A DNA stretch of 64,000 nucleotides from Nitrosarchaeum sp. (GTDB taxonomy: Archaea; Thermoproteota; Nitrososphaeria; Nitrososphaerales; Nitrosopumilaceae): contig JAGXTE010000067.1 of NCBI GenBank assembly GCA_018334095.1, forward strand, positions 1-64,000, written 5' to 3'. Positions 8,083-17,795 of this stretch are shown here, in pieces. Each line of letters starts with the position of its first letter. Within the stretch, counting starts at the first letter, position 1. The position numbers were made by a program, and so were the translations under genes. Under the pieces are notes generated by a model, which made no database searches, was not told where the DNA came from, and worked only from the letters and a program-made list of their open reading frames with translations.

Positions 8083-9747
8083 ATGGCATTAATTCAGATT
8101 TCCAATCAGTCAACTAAAAGTCTAGGCAAGAAATCTACTATTAGATTTACTCAAAGCATATGTCCTGACTGTAACATGATATTAGACGCTGAGGTCTTTG
8201 AGCGAGACGATAAGGTCTACATGTCAAAGATTTGTCCAACTCATGGTGAATGTGAGGAATTATACTTTGGTTCATATCAAATGTACAAGAAATTTAGTAC
8301 ATACTGGGTAGACGGTAAAGGTGCTCATGCTCCAAACGTAATGATTGACAAATGTTCATGTCCAAATAACTGTGGATTATGCTCAAATCACTTATCTCAT
8401 AGTGGATTGGCAAACATGATTGTAACTAACAGATGTGATTTGACATGCTGGTATTGCTTCTTTTATGTAAAGAAAGGCCTTGAAGGCGCTTACATGTATG
8501 AGCCAGATCATACCCAAGTAAGAGGAATGATGAAAACTCTAAAGGCTGAAAGACCAATTCCAGGTAACTCTATTCAGATTACTGGTGGTGAACCAATGCT
8601 TCGAGAAGACATTGCTGATGTTATTAGAATAATGAAAGAAGAAGGCGTTGACCATGTCCAGATGAATACAAATGGTATTAGGCATGCAATGGATCCAGAA
8701 GCTGCAAGAGAAGTCAGACTAGCTGGATGTAACAACTTGTATCTTTCATTTGATGGTGTTACTGCAAGAACAAATCCAAAGAATCACTGGGAAATTCCAT
8801 ATGCTCTTGATAGCTGCAGAAAAACCGGTACAACCGTAGTCTTTGTTCCAACTGTAATTAAATCAATTAACGATCATGAATTAGGTGGAATCATTCGTTA
8901 TGCACAAAAGAACATGGATGTAGTTCACGCTGTTAACTTCCAACCTGTATCACTAACTGGTAGAATGGGTAAAGGTGAACGTGAAAAATACAGAATTACA
9001 GTTCCAGATTGTATTCAAAGAATTGAAGAACAAACAAATGGCGAGGTAACTGTTGATGACTGGTTCCCAGTGCCAAGTTGCATGCCACTAACTAATGTAA
9101 TTGAAGCATTTTCTAGCAAGCCAAAATACGAGTTATCAATTCACTTTGCTTGTGGTGCAGGAACATACATCTTTGAAGATGCAGAAACAAAGAAATTTGT
9201 TCCACTAACTAAATTCTGTGATATTCAAGGAATGCTTGAACTCTTTGAGGACAAAGCAGAAGAGATTCGTTCTGGTAAAAACAAATACTTTACAATGCTT
9301 GAAGTTGTAAGAAAACTAAAGGGCTTTGTTGATACAAAGAAGCAACCAGCCGGATTAGATTTGGCAAAAATGTTTGGTAATATTTTGATGAAGAGATCAT
9401 TTGAATCAATTGGTTCATGGCATGTCAAAGGATTATTCTTAGGTATGATGCACTTCCAAGACAAATACAATGAAGATTTAGAAAGACTCCAAAGATGTGA
9501 TATTCATTATTTGACTCCTGATCTTAGAATTGTTCCATTCTGTGCATTTAATGTAATTCCAGAATGGTATAGAGATAGAATTCAAAAGAAATATTCTATA
9601 ACAGTAGAAGAATGGGAACAAAGAGAAGGCGTAAAACTAGAAGATGGTCTGTATAGAGGCCTGATGAGACGTGGAGCAGGTGATGAGCTTGCAGCTGGTT
9701 GTGCAAAGAGTCAGATGTTCCATGACGCTGCTCAGGCAACTATGTAA
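8083..9747 (+). CDS. tes: Radical SAM tetraether lipid synthase (Tes-like, MJ0619 family)
   Basis: This 554-residue radical SAM enzyme belongs to the MJ0619 family, whose characterised member Tes joins the phytanyl chains of two archaeol lipids to make GDGT. The SAM [4Fe-4S] motif CxxxCxxC is at C118, C122 and C125 in CDLTCWYCFFY. The glycine-rich ITGGEP SAM motif is near residue 166-171. Additional N-terminal cysteines (27/30, 51/57, 91/93/97/100) would hold the extra metal sites of this family. A core membrane-lipid enzyme fits a GDGT/crenarchaeol producer. The exact reaction is inferred from homology. Confidence 0.85.
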   Translation: MALIQISNQSTKSLGKKSTIRFTQSICPDCNMILDAEVFERDDKVYMSKICPTHGECEELYFGSYQMYKKFSTYWVDGKGAHAPNVMIDKCSCPNNCGLCSNHLSHSGLANMIVTNRCDLTCWYCFFYVKKGLEGAYMYEPDHTQVRGMMKTLKAERPIPGNSIQITGGEPMLREDIADVIRIMKEEGVDHVQMNTNGIRHAMDPEAAREVRLAGCNNLYLSFDGVTARTNPKNHWEIPYALDSCRKTGTTVVFVPTVIKSINDHELGGIIRYAQKNMDVVHAVNFQPVSLTGRMGKGEREKYRITVPDCIQRIEEQTNGEVTVDDWFPVPSCMPLTNVIEAFSSKPKYELSIHFACGAGTYIFEDAETKKFVPLTKFCDIQGMLELFEDKAEEIRSGKNKYFTMLEVVRKLKGFVDTKKQPAGLDLAKMFGNILMKRSFESIGSWHVKGLFLGMMHFQDKYNEDLERLQRCDIHYLTPDLRIVPFCAFNVIPEWYRDRIQKKYSITVEEWEQREGVKLEDGLYRGLMRRGAGDELAAGCAKSQMFHDAAQATM

Positions 9748-9802
9748 TATTGTTTAAATCTTAACTAATACATTTTAAGGTCTGTTTTATTTTTCACTCT
9801 TA

Positions 9803-10885
9803 TTGAATATTGGAATAATTCATGGTTTTATTGGTGGAGGCGGAGGAACAGAAAAAACATTACTTACAATATTAGAAGCATTAGAAGAAACAAACCATAA
9901 TGTCACATTATACACATTCTCAAAACCAAAGATATCATTAAAGAAAATCAACATTAAGAGCACAATTCCTATCTCTATACCGATGTTTGGATTGTATCAA
10001 CGTCTGATGGAATCAAATCTTATCTCAAAAGCAAAAAATGAAGATATCATTATTCAAACTTCAGGAGGTTTTGTTATACCTGAAAATCCAAACCAAAAGA
10101 TAATTGTTTATTGTCATAGTGATTTTTCAAGTGAGTTAGAAAAACCAATAACAAAATACAAGGGAATTTGGGCAAAATACTACAAAATTTACTATGAAAA
10201 ACTAAAACAATCTCTTTCAAAAATAAATCAAGAAAATATTTTCTTAATATCTAATTCTAAGTATGTTCAAAATTCACTCGAAACAATCTATGGAAAAAAA
10301 TCATCTCTTCTTTACCCTCCATTAGATTTATCTGAATTTAATCAAAAAAAATCTAAAAAATCATCTATTATAACTATCTCTAGATTTTCACCTGAAAAAA
10401 ATCTTGAATTCCTAATCGATGTAATAAAAAATCTTTCAATTAATTCTATAATTATAGGTAATACAAAAACTAAATCTAATGAAATTTATTATAACTCACT
10501 TAATTCTAAAATCAAAAATGAATCATACTCGTCAAATATAATATTACTAAAAAATATTCCTAGAAAAATTTTACTGACTCATTTATTTGAATCAAAAGTA
10601 TATTTTCACACATCTCCTGAAACTTTTGGATTAACTATAGTTGAAGCAATATCCGCAGGATGTATTCCAATTGTACCAAATAATTCTGCTCACAAAGAAA
10701 CTGTTCCGTTTTCTGAATTAAGATATGATCCAAATAATATCAAAGATGCTCAAGAAAAAATCAATAATGCACTTTCAGGTAGTTTTGATAATTTAATAAT
10801 TTCTTTACAGGAATCAATCCAAAAATATGATAAAGAACAATTCAAAAAATCTTTTATTTCTATTATTGATAGTATTTCAAATTAA
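9803..10885 (+). CDS. Glycosyltransferase family 4 (GT-B fold)
   Basis: This 360-residue GT-B glycosyltransferase begins with a TTG start and the nucleotide-fold N-terminus IGIIHGFIGGGGGTEKT. The C-terminal half carries the GT4 signature: ISRFSPEKNLEFLID near residue 192-206 and the E-x7-E motif region SPETFGLTIVEAISAGCIPIV near 274-294. It opens the surface-glycan island and is convergent with the reductase gene, with only 1 bp between their ends. Donor and acceptor sugars cannot be predicted. Confidence 0.9.
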   Translation: MNIGIIHGFIGGGGGTEKTLLTILEALEETNHNVTLYTFSKPKISLKKINIKSTIPISIPMFGLYQRLMESNLISKAKNEDIIIQTSGGFVIPENPNQKIIVYCHSDFSSELEKPITKYKGIWAKYYKIYYEKLKQSLSKINQENIFLISNSKYVQNSLETIYGKKSSLLYPPLDLSEFNQKKSKKSSIITISRFSPEKNLEFLIDVIKNLSINSIIIGNTKTKSNEIYYNSLNSKIKNESYSSNIILLKNIPRKILLTHLFESKVYFHTSPETFGLTIVEAISAGCIPIVPNNSAHKETVPFSELRYDPNNIKDAQEKINNALSGSFDNLIISLQESIQKYDKEQFKKSFISIIDSISN

Positions 10886-10886
10886 A

Positions 10887-11612
10887 TCATGGATCAGAAA
10901 TTTTGTATTTTTTCCATCTTTCTGTATCTAAACTCATATCCATTGTAAGTTTTGGACCCGAATAATCTTTTATTGTCATGGGTTGAACATCTGGAGTAGT
11001 CTTTTTTGCTAGTTCATAAATTGACATTTTTTTATCTCCAACTATGTGTACGATTCCTGTTAATTTTTCTTTTTGAACATCGTATATTCCCTGGGCCACT
11101 CCGTCTGCAAAAAGATACGTTCCAAATCTATCCGTAAATGCTTTAGGGTATGGGAATTTCACTTTAGCTACAAAATTTGTTCTTGCAATGAGAAATTCTG
11201 GTAATTTTCTCACCTCACTTTCTCCCACCAATTTGGTCAATGCATAGAAATTTTCTGGATAAGGAATAGAACTTTCTTTATACATTTCATGATGCCCATC
11301 AAAAACACATGCAGTACTTACATAGATGAATTGAATTTTTTGTTTTGATTCTATTACTGCATCAACAATATTTCTTGTACCCTCCACATTTGTCTTCCAT
11401 GCCAAAGATTGATTTTCTTCACATGGTCTAATCCCAGTAAGTGCACCTGCATGAATTACCAAATCAATATCTGGATGATCTTTAAAATAACTAAAAACAT
11501 CTGTTCTATTTCCTAAATCTAATTCTTGGTGAGTAGGGGTTAATGCATTTGGATATTTCTTTTTTAATTCTTTACCTAATGCTCCTGCACCACCTGTTAT
11601 GAATACTGTCAT
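10887..11612 (-). CDS. dTDP-4-dehydrorhamnose reductase-like NAD(P)-dependent sugar reductase (RmlD-like)
   Basis: This 241-residue short-chain dehydrogenase-type enzyme starts with the Rossmann motif FITGGAGALGKEL. The catalytic YxxxK is YALTKLVGE near residue 111-119, with the Ser/Thr of STACVF upstream. The layout is RmlD-like, though shorter than the usual 280-300 residues. It is the last gene of a four-gene operon with an extended-SDR epimerase (2 bp gap), a cupin epimerase and a UDP-GlcNAc-2-epimerase-like gene, which points to synthesis of an activated deoxysugar or modified hexosamine. Confidence 0.88.
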   Translation of the reverse strand: MTVFITGGAGALGKELKKKYPNALTPTHQELDLGNRTDVFSYFKDHPDIDLVIHAGALTGIRPCEENQSLAWKTNVEGTRNIVDAVIESKQKIQFIYVSTACVFDGHHEMYKESSIPYPENFYALTKLVGESEVRKLPEFLIARTNFVAKVKFPYPKAFTDRFGTYLFADGVAQGIYDVQKEKLTGIVHIVGDKKMSIYELAKKTTPDVQPMTIKDYSGPKLTMDMSLDTERWKKYKISDP

Positions 11613-11614
11613 AT

Positions 11615-12607
11615 CTATTTCTTGAAAATTGGTCCCTGAGTGTAAACTTTACGTTGTACTGATTTTGAATTAAAAAATGATTTATAATTACTATATTTTT
11701 CTTGCTTGTAATTTTTCACATCATCCTGTATTTTCTCTTTAAACTCTTTTACAGCAAATGCAATATCTTTTTTTGCTATGTATCCAAATTTCTCTAATTT
11801 TTCTCCTGTAACTCTGTAATCTCTTTTATCAATAATATCTCTTGATAAATCTATTCGAGTTGGAATTAGTTTTTTGACATCTTTTGCCATTTGGCTAATA
11901 GTAATATTTTTCCAAATCACGTTATAGATTCCTTCCATTTTATTTTCTAATGCAAATCTAAAAGCCTCTGCTGCATCATCTACATGTAAAAATGGTCTCC
12001 ACTGTTCACCACCAAAAACTGTTATCTTTTCTTTATTCATCGCTTGTGCAATGAATAAATTAATTGCGAGATCAAATCGCATTCTATATGATGCACCAAA
12101 CAATGTTCCTAATCTCAATATTGTAGGATAATCATAAGCCTGTAAAATAGCACGTTCAGATTGAAATTTTGATTGTCCGTATGAATCTAATGGATTAACT
12201 TCAGAATTTTCTGAAATTATTTGATCTGGTTGTGCACCATAAACCGAACATGTACTTGCAAAAATAAATTGTTTAATTTTGTATATTTTACATAATTCAG
12301 CAATATTTCTTGTTGCCATAAAATTAATTTCTATTGATGTTTTTGGATCTAATTCAGCTGATTGTGTACCTACAATTGAAGCTAAGTGAATTACAGAGTC
12401 TATGTTTTTTAGTGATTTTCCAACAATTGATAGATCACGTATGTCACCTTCTACGATTTCAACTTTCTTGTCATCTTCAATCTCTTTAATTGAGTCATTG
12501 CCAAAAAGAAAATTATCTAATATTCTAATCTTATGGCCTTTTGAAATTAATTTTCTTGAAAGTATTGATCCTAGATAACCTGAACCACCTGTTAGAAGAA
12601 CTCTCAT
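11615..12607 (-). CDS. NAD-dependent nucleotide-sugar epimerase/dehydratase
   Basis: This is a 330-residue extended SDR enzyme. It has the N-terminal NAD-binding motif LLTGGSGYLGS and the catalytic triad elements STCSVYG and YGQSKFQSE (YxxxK near residue 142-146). The fold and length match UDP-glucose 4-epimerase/WcaG relatives. Its start overlaps the stop of the cupin epimerase gene by 4 bp (ATGA), so translation is probably coupled. The precise sugar substrate is not predictable. Confidence 0.9.
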   Translation of the reverse strand: MRVLLTGGSGYLGSILSRKLISKGHKIRILDNFLFGNDSIKEIEDDKKVEIVEGDIRDLSIVGKSLKNIDSVIHLASIVGTQSAELDPKTSIEINFMATRNIAELCKIYKIKQFIFASTCSVYGAQPDQIISENSEVNPLDSYGQSKFQSERAILQAYDYPTILRLGTLFGASYRMRFDLAINLFIAQAMNKEKITVFGGEQWRPFLHVDDAAEAFRFALENKMEGIYNVIWKNITISQMAKDVKKLIPTRIDLSRDIIDKRDYRVTGEKLEKFGYIAKKDIAFAVKEFKEKIQDDVKNYKQEKYSNYKSFFNSKSVQRKVYTQGPIFKK

Positions 12608-13056
12608 CTATGTTTAACCTCCCAGACATCTCCGAATGTAAATGGATCCAATCTTTCATCGTCTGGGTTATTTTTATCAAATGGCTCATTTGATATTCCG
12701 ATAATTACTGTTTTATCATCCAAAGATATCCATCCTGTGTATACTCCTGTAGGAACTACTAGTACAGATGGATTAAGTTGTGATAAAACAAAAGTCTCAA
12801 TTTGCTTATACGTAGGACTTTCTTTTCTATCATCTACCGCAACAAATTTTGCTACACCAGAAGTTACAAAAAAAGCCTTCATTTCTCTGGAATGCTTATG
12901 AAATCCTCTAATTGTTCCTTTTGAAAAATTTCCAGTAGAGTAAATTCTCTTAACAACAAATGATTTATCACCTTCCGGTAAAATTTGTGATAGAAATCCT
13001 CTATCATCGATAAACGATTCAACTTTGTTATGCTGTAATCCTTGTATCAATTTCAA
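12604..13056 (-). CDS. RmlC-like cupin sugar epimerase
   Basis: This is a 150-residue cupin related to dTDP-4-dehydrorhamnose 3,5-epimerase and similar sugar isomerases. The family pattern is visible: DDRGFLSQI near the N-terminus, then GTIRGFHKHSREMKAFFVTSG (residues 47-67) with the catalytic His, and VVPTGVYTGWISL later. It is shorter than RmlC (about 180 aa) and could be a FdtA/WxcM-type isomerase instead. It overlaps the downstream epimerase gene by 4 bp. Confidence 0.82.
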   Translation of the reverse strand: MKLIQGLQHNKVESFIDDRGFLSQILPEGDKSFVVKRIYSTGNFSKGTIRGFHKHSREMKAFFVTSGVAKFVAVDDRKESPTYKQIETFVLSQLNPSVLVVPTGVYTGWISLDDKTVIIGISNEPFDKNNPDDERLDPFTFGDVWEVKHR

Positions 13057-13088
13057 ATAACTGAGAATTATTCAGTAATTAACTTTAA

Positions 13089-14282
13089 CTAAAAAATTTC
13101 ATCGGGTATTGATGAATTCTTCCATTTTGTTTTATATTCACTTATTGATTTACTTGAATTAATTTTTGGACTATCCCACCAAATCTTTGGCGAACAAATT
13201 TCATTATCAAGTTTTTCTAAAATTTTACTCATTTTTTTTGAAAAATCTGGTTTTCCATAAGGATTCTTCCAATTGGATTTTCGATTCACCATCTTATCTA
13301 CTGCGTCTACTATGTGAATTTTATTAACTCCTGCAGCAATACTCGAACCTACCTCTATTGTTTCTGATCGCTCTGTGCTTATTCTCATAGTAACACATGG
13401 AACTTTGAAAATACATGTATCTTCTTGAACAGTTCCAGAATCTGTAACACAACAAAATGCATTTTTTTCAAGTTTTGAAAATTCCAAAAATCCTATAGGT
13501 TCTAATAATTTAACACCTTTAGGAACTTTTAGATTAAATTTTTTGATAGATGCTCTAGTTCTAGGATGTATAGGGAAAATAATTGGTTTTCCATATTTTT
13601 TATAAATCTCCTCTAATGCAGTTAAAATATTTCCAAGTGGTCTTTTTACATCTACATTTTCTGGTCTATGTGCAGTAACAAGAAAGTAATTTTTCTTAAA
13701 TATATGTAATTCCTCTAAAATTTTGTTTTTATCAATTTTTTCTTTGAAATTTTCTAGTACTTCAAATATTGGTTTTCCAACTTGAAATATTCTATGAGTT
13801 GATATGCCTTCATTAATCAAATTTTTTTTTGTAGATGAAGTCGGAGTAAATAGATAATCTGAAATACTATCTAACAATCTTCTATTTTTTTCTTCTTGCA
13901 TTCTCCAATCGTAACTTCTCATTCCTGCTTCTAGATGCGCAACCTTAATGCCCATTTTTGATGCAACAATTCCGGATAAGGCTGGATTTGCATCAGAAAA
14001 TGAAAATACCAGATCAGGTTTTTCTTTTAACAGTACATTTTCAAATTTTTGTACCAAATTTCCAAGTTGGTGAGCTTGAGAGCCTGATCCAATTTTTAAA
14101 TGATAGTCTGGTTTTGGAAAATTTAACTGTTTGAAAAATAATCTATCAAAGAAATATGAATAATGTTGTCCAGTATGAACAATTGAAAAATCTATCTTTT
14201 TTCTCTTAAATTCATTTACTAGCGGTTGATAATTAATTATGTCTGGCCTAATTCCTAAAACAATTAGATATTTTGCCTTCAA
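13089..14282 (-). CDS. UDP-N-acetylglucosamine 2-epimerase-like protein (WecB family)
   Basis: This 397-residue GT-B-like enzyme resembles UDP-GlcNAc 2-epimerase, which makes UDP-ManNAc. Family landmarks include GIRPDIINYQPL at the N-terminus, HTGQHYSYFFD, AHLEAGMRSYDWRMQEEKNRR, TAHRPENVD and the late VTDSGTVQEDTCIF. The region that is normally HGDTTTTLAG reads FSFSDANPALSG, so it belongs to a divergent branch and the substrate may differ. It is the first gene of the operon running to 10887. Confidence 0.87.
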   Translation of the reverse strand: MKAKYLIVLGIRPDIINYQPLVNEFKRKKIDFSIVHTGQHYSYFFDRLFFKQLNFPKPDYHLKIGSGSQAHQLGNLVQKFENVLLKEKPDLVFSFSDANPALSGIVASKMGIKVAHLEAGMRSYDWRMQEEKNRRLLDSISDYLFTPTSSTKKNLINEGISTHRIFQVGKPIFEVLENFKEKIDKNKILEELHIFKKNYFLVTAHRPENVDVKRPLGNILTALEEIYKKYGKPIIFPIHPRTRASIKKFNLKVPKGVKLLEPIGFLEFSKLEKNAFCCVTDSGTVQEDTCIFKVPCVTMRISTERSETIEVGSSIAAGVNKIHIVDAVDKMVNRKSNWKNPYGKPDFSKKMSKILEKLDNEICSPKIWWDSPKINSSKSISEYKTKWKNSSIPDEIF

Positions 14283-14357
14283 TGATTAAATTGTTAGCTG
14301 TATGAATATATGCTTTGATTAGTAAGATAAATTAGTTCATCCTCAATTAATTTACTA

Positions 14358-15836
14358 TTGATTTTTAAAAAAACTGCAAAAAAATGTTTAAGTTTCTATA
14401 AGGATATTAAAAAAATTAATACTTCATCATTAAAATCTACTACAGAATCTGTGAAATTAGTTGGTTTTGTTAAATGTTTTAACGAAGGAAAAACTGGAAA
14501 TTTAGAAAGATGCTTAAAACACCTATCTAGATTTTGTGATGATATTGTATTTTGTGATGACAGCTCTTCTGATGATAGTTTATCGATAGCAGAAAAATAT
14601 ACTAAACATATTATTGTAATGCCTGATGAATTCAAAAAAGAACTATATCATAAGCAAAAATTACTTGAGCTTGCACTTTCTCTAAATCCAGATTGGATCG
14701 TATCTTTAGATCCAGATGAGATTTTTGATAGACAAGGAGAACTATGTGGAATACGTAAACTATGTCAATATGGAAATCAACATAACATTGATTCATTTTC
14801 CTTTTTGTATTACAATTTATGGAAAGATACAAAATCTTTTCGAACCGATGAATTATGGTTAAAAAATTGGCAACCAAAATTATGGAAAAATACTGGTAGC
14901 CTGAAATTTGATGTAAAAGAAGGGTTACATCACAGACAATATCCACTTGGACTTAAAATTGATCGAAGAACTGATATTAAAATAATTCATTATGGATTTG
15001 CAACTGAAGAACGTGTAAATAAAAAATATTCTAATTATCAATCTTTAGGACAAACTGGTTGGAGTTTGGAAAGAATTAAAGATGAAAAAACTCTAAAATT
15101 AAAACAATTTCCAAAGGATTCCTTTCCACTTTCTACTCTTAAAATTTCTGTTATATGTTTAATATACAAATCAATTGGCTATGCTGATTTTGTCTTAAAT
15201 TCATTTAACAAATATACTAACTTACATGATAATGTACAATTTTGTTTTATTGCAAACGACCCTACTGATAAAATATTAGATCATTTTGATAAAAATAACA
15301 TAACATACAAATTATTTAGGAACGATGATCCTCAAGAATTCTATCTTAATAGAGTATACAGGGCTTGGAATTTTGGAGGATTTGAATCTGAAGGTGATAT
15401 TATTATTTTTGTAAATTCTGATATGGCATTTTCAAAAAACTGGCTAGAAAATCTATTGAAAAATCTTCGTGAAGATAGAATTGTAACTTGCAGATTAATT
15501 GAATCTGGAAAACTTAGATCTGGAAAATATGGTATAGAAAGAAATTTTGGACAAACCTATTCAGAATTTAATGATCATTCTTTCCAAAATTTTGTAAATA
15601 CAATTTCAAAGTCCGAAATAAAAGAAGGTGGTTTGTTTATGCCATGCGCAATATACAAGGATTCCTTCGTAAAAAGTGGTGGATATCCTATTGGAAATCG
15701 TATAGAAAAAAATGGAAATATTACTCCTGGAGATAAAATTTTATTTTATGAAAAATTGTTACCTATGGGAATTAAACATTATACAGTTTTTGATAGTTTG
15801 ATTTACCATATTCAAGAAGGAGAAATGGATTCATGA
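14358..15836 (+). CDS. Tandem-domain family 2 glycosyltransferase
   Basis: This is a 492-residue protein with two GT-A-like domains in tandem. Domain 1 (about residues 33-230) has GFVKCFNEG, the acidic FCDDSSSDDS stretch and a DPDE metal-binding motif (VSLDPDEIFD). Domain 2 (about 262-490) starts ISVICLIYKS, has VNSDMAFSKNW in place of the DxD, and ends with a substrate-binding region. No membrane helix is seen. The start is TTG. The downstream methyltransferase overlaps by 4 bp (ATGA). The two domains are likely to transfer two sugars or act on one acceptor in sequence. Confidence 0.87.
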   Translation: MIFKKTAKKCLSFYKDIKKINTSSLKSTTESVKLVGFVKCFNEGKTGNLERCLKHLSRFCDDIVFCDDSSSDDSLSIAEKYTKHIIVMPDEFKKELYHKQKLLELALSLNPDWIVSLDPDEIFDRQGELCGIRKLCQYGNQHNIDSFSFLYYNLWKDTKSFRTDELWLKNWQPKLWKNTGSLKFDVKEGLHHRQYPLGLKIDRRTDIKIIHYGFATEERVNKKYSNYQSLGQTGWSLERIKDEKTLKLKQFPKDSFPLSTLKISVICLIYKSIGYADFVLNSFNKYTNLHDNVQFCFIANDPTDKILDHFDKNNITYKLFRNDDPQEFYLNRVYRAWNFGGFESEGDIIIFVNSDMAFSKNWLENLLKNLREDRIVTCRLIESGKLRSGKYGIERNFGQTYSEFNDHSFQNFVNTISKSEIKEGGLFMPCAIYKDSFVKSGGYPIGNRIEKNGNITPGDKILFYEKLLPMGIKHYTVFDSLIYHIQEGEMDS

Positions 15837-16579
15837 AATTTCAACAAATAAAACGAGTATTACATAACCCTAAAGCTGTATTCAAGTTAATTTTTACTGG
15901 TAATATGGATGAAGTTAAAAAAACTATTCAGATTAAAGAAAATAGGAAAAAAATGTCTAATGCTTGTAAAATGTCTGATAACTTATTACAACAAAACTAT
16001 TCCATACCTGAAATTATTGAAATTATAAGTAAAGAAATTGGTATTACTAAATATCCTATAGCATGGTATTGTCTAGTACGCACTAATAAACCAAAAATAA
16101 TTGTGGAAACAGGAACTAGCATGGGTTGGTCTTCATATATGATTTTATCAGCCATCTCTAAAAATAAAATTGGTCATCTTTATTCATTTGACTTGGATGA
16201 TTCTGAGAGTGTAAAAAATTACGGGGGTGTTGGTTATATGGTGACTGAATCATTAAAAAAAAATTGGACTTTGATTATAGGTGACTCAAAAGAAAAACTT
16301 GAACCACTTTTGAAAAAATTAAATAGAATTAACATGTTTATTCATGATTCTGAACATTCCTATGAAACTATGATGTATGAATTTACTACTGCTTGGAGTT
16401 ATCTAGGAAAAAATGATGTCTTATGTTCTGATGACATTAATCATAGTAAAGCATTTGATGAATTTATTAAATTACATAATGATGAAATAGATAACTTGAT
16501 TAAATTTGAAGAAATCGAACGTTCAACTGACATCTTGTTTAAAAGACCATTTGTTAGTTATTTATCTAAAAAGACCTGA
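15833..16579 (+). CDS. Class I SAM-dependent methyltransferase (CmcI/Methyltransf_24-like)
   Basis: This 248-residue protein has the SAM-binding motif IVETGTSMGWSSYMIL (about residues 89-104), the acidic strand SFDLDD (about 117-122), and IHDSEHSYETMMYE (about 165-178), typical of cephalosporin-hydroxylase/CmcI-like and sugar O-methyltransferases. It overlaps the tandem glycosyltransferase gene by 4 bp, so methylation of the glycan is the natural role. The methyl acceptor is not known. Confidence 0.87.
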   Translation: MKFQQIKRVLHNPKAVFKLIFTGNMDEVKKTIQIKENRKKMSNACKMSDNLLQQNYSIPEIIEIISKEIGITKYPIAWYCLVRTNKPKIIVETGTSMGWSSYMILSAISKNKIGHLYSFDLDDSESVKNYGGVGYMVTESLKKNWTLIIGDSKEKLEPLLKKLNRINMFIHDSEHSYETMMYEFTTAWSYLGKNDVLCSDDINHSKAFDEFIKLHNDEIDNLIKFEEIERSTDILFKRPFVSYLSKKT

Positions 16580-16638
16580 TGTATTTTTAACTTCTCAAAA
16601 ATATTGGTGTATAAATTAGAGAAAAATATCAAATAATT

Positions 16639-17520
16639 ATGCATCAAAAAATTGCATTAATTAGTGATGTTAAGACACGAATACCTGGAACTAGAACATT
16701 TTGGCATTTTTTAGAAGAGATTTTAGATGCTAATTTCATTAGTAATAAAAAATGGTTTTGGAGACGTCGCCTTGAAAAATTTGATCCAGATGTAATTATT
16801 CAAAATGCATTTTGGGGAGATCTAAAAATTTCTAAAAAACCCATTATCATGTTAATCCAAGATAATTATCACGCATTAATGAAATACAACCTTCTTGATG
16901 AAACATCATGTATTCGTCAAATTAAAAAAATTCAGAGTGCTATAGATGTAGCTGATTATGTTGTTGTAAATGTTAATAGCTTACTTAGATTATACAATAT
17001 TCCTAAAGAAAAAGGCTGTTGGATCCCCATGGGTGTAAATAGCTCAATTTTCTATCCATCTTCTGTCGAAAGAAATCAAACAAGAAATGAATTGGGTATA
17101 ACTAATCATTGTAATATCTTTGTAGGGGATGAAACACTAATTCATGGGTGGGATCACGTTAAATCAAAAATTGAGGAAAATGAAAATATTGATTGGATTT
17201 TAGTTTCAAAGAATAAACCATTTTCAATTACTGGGAAAAATATCAAAACTTTTTGTAATATTGATCATGATATGTTAAGAAAATTATATAATGCTGCGGA
17301 TTTATTTTTTGCACGAGGAAGTATTGGTTTACCTGCAATTGAAGCAATGTTATGTGGGACTAAGGTTGACATCACACATAATATTGGTTATTTTGAAGAT
17401 TGGTATCCAGAAAACAAAGATCCACGCTCTGAAGTTATCAAATCAGGATTTGATTTACAAGATACAATAACTAAGTGGAAAGATATTGTAATTAAAATAA
17501 GTCAAGATTATAAATTGTAA
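16639..17520 (+). CDS. Putative glycosyltransferase, GT-B type
   Basis: This is a 293-residue protein with a short N-terminal domain and a C-terminal nucleotide-sugar-binding half. CWIPMGVNSSIFYP (about 131-144) and MLRKLYNAADLFFARGSIGLPAIEAMLCGTKVD (about 211-243) match GT4-like proteins, with the conserved Glu in PAIEAM. It lies 59 bp after the methyltransferase gene on the same strand. It is small for the family, and the N-terminal acceptor domain is atypical. Confidence 0.8.
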   Translation: MHQKIALISDVKTRIPGTRTFWHFLEEILDANFISNKKWFWRRRLEKFDPDVIIQNAFWGDLKISKKPIIMLIQDNYHALMKYNLLDETSCIRQIKKIQSAIDVADYVVVNVNSLLRLYNIPKEKGCWIPMGVNSSIFYPSSVERNQTRNELGITNHCNIFVGDETLIHGWDHVKSKIEENENIDWILVSKNKPFSITGKNIKTFCNIDHDMLRKLYNAADLFFARGSIGLPAIEAMLCGTKVDITHNIGYFEDWYPENKDPRSEVIKSGFDLQDTITKWKDIVIKISQDYKL

Positions 17521-17795
17521 ATATTATTTTTGATTTGTTTTTATGATTTTTATTTATAATTATATGTTATTATAAAATTAATTATATCTATCTATGATAA
17601 TATATTTTCTAATTATGGTCTCTTAATCTTAAAATTATTTTATAATTCAATAACTTGAATTACTGTTACAAATATACAATATGTGATCTATTTTGATACT
17701 ATCTATGAATTAATAATACAATTTCATAGTTTTGTTAACAAAAACTAGTAGATAATATCAAAGATATAATTATCTAAAAACACTAGAGACTATTA

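Noticed and set aside
17521..17795. Regulatory or RNA element in the gap before the paired membrane proteins
   Set aside because: The 275-bp gap is very AT-rich with no stable hairpin, box motif or protein-like frame that I can support.
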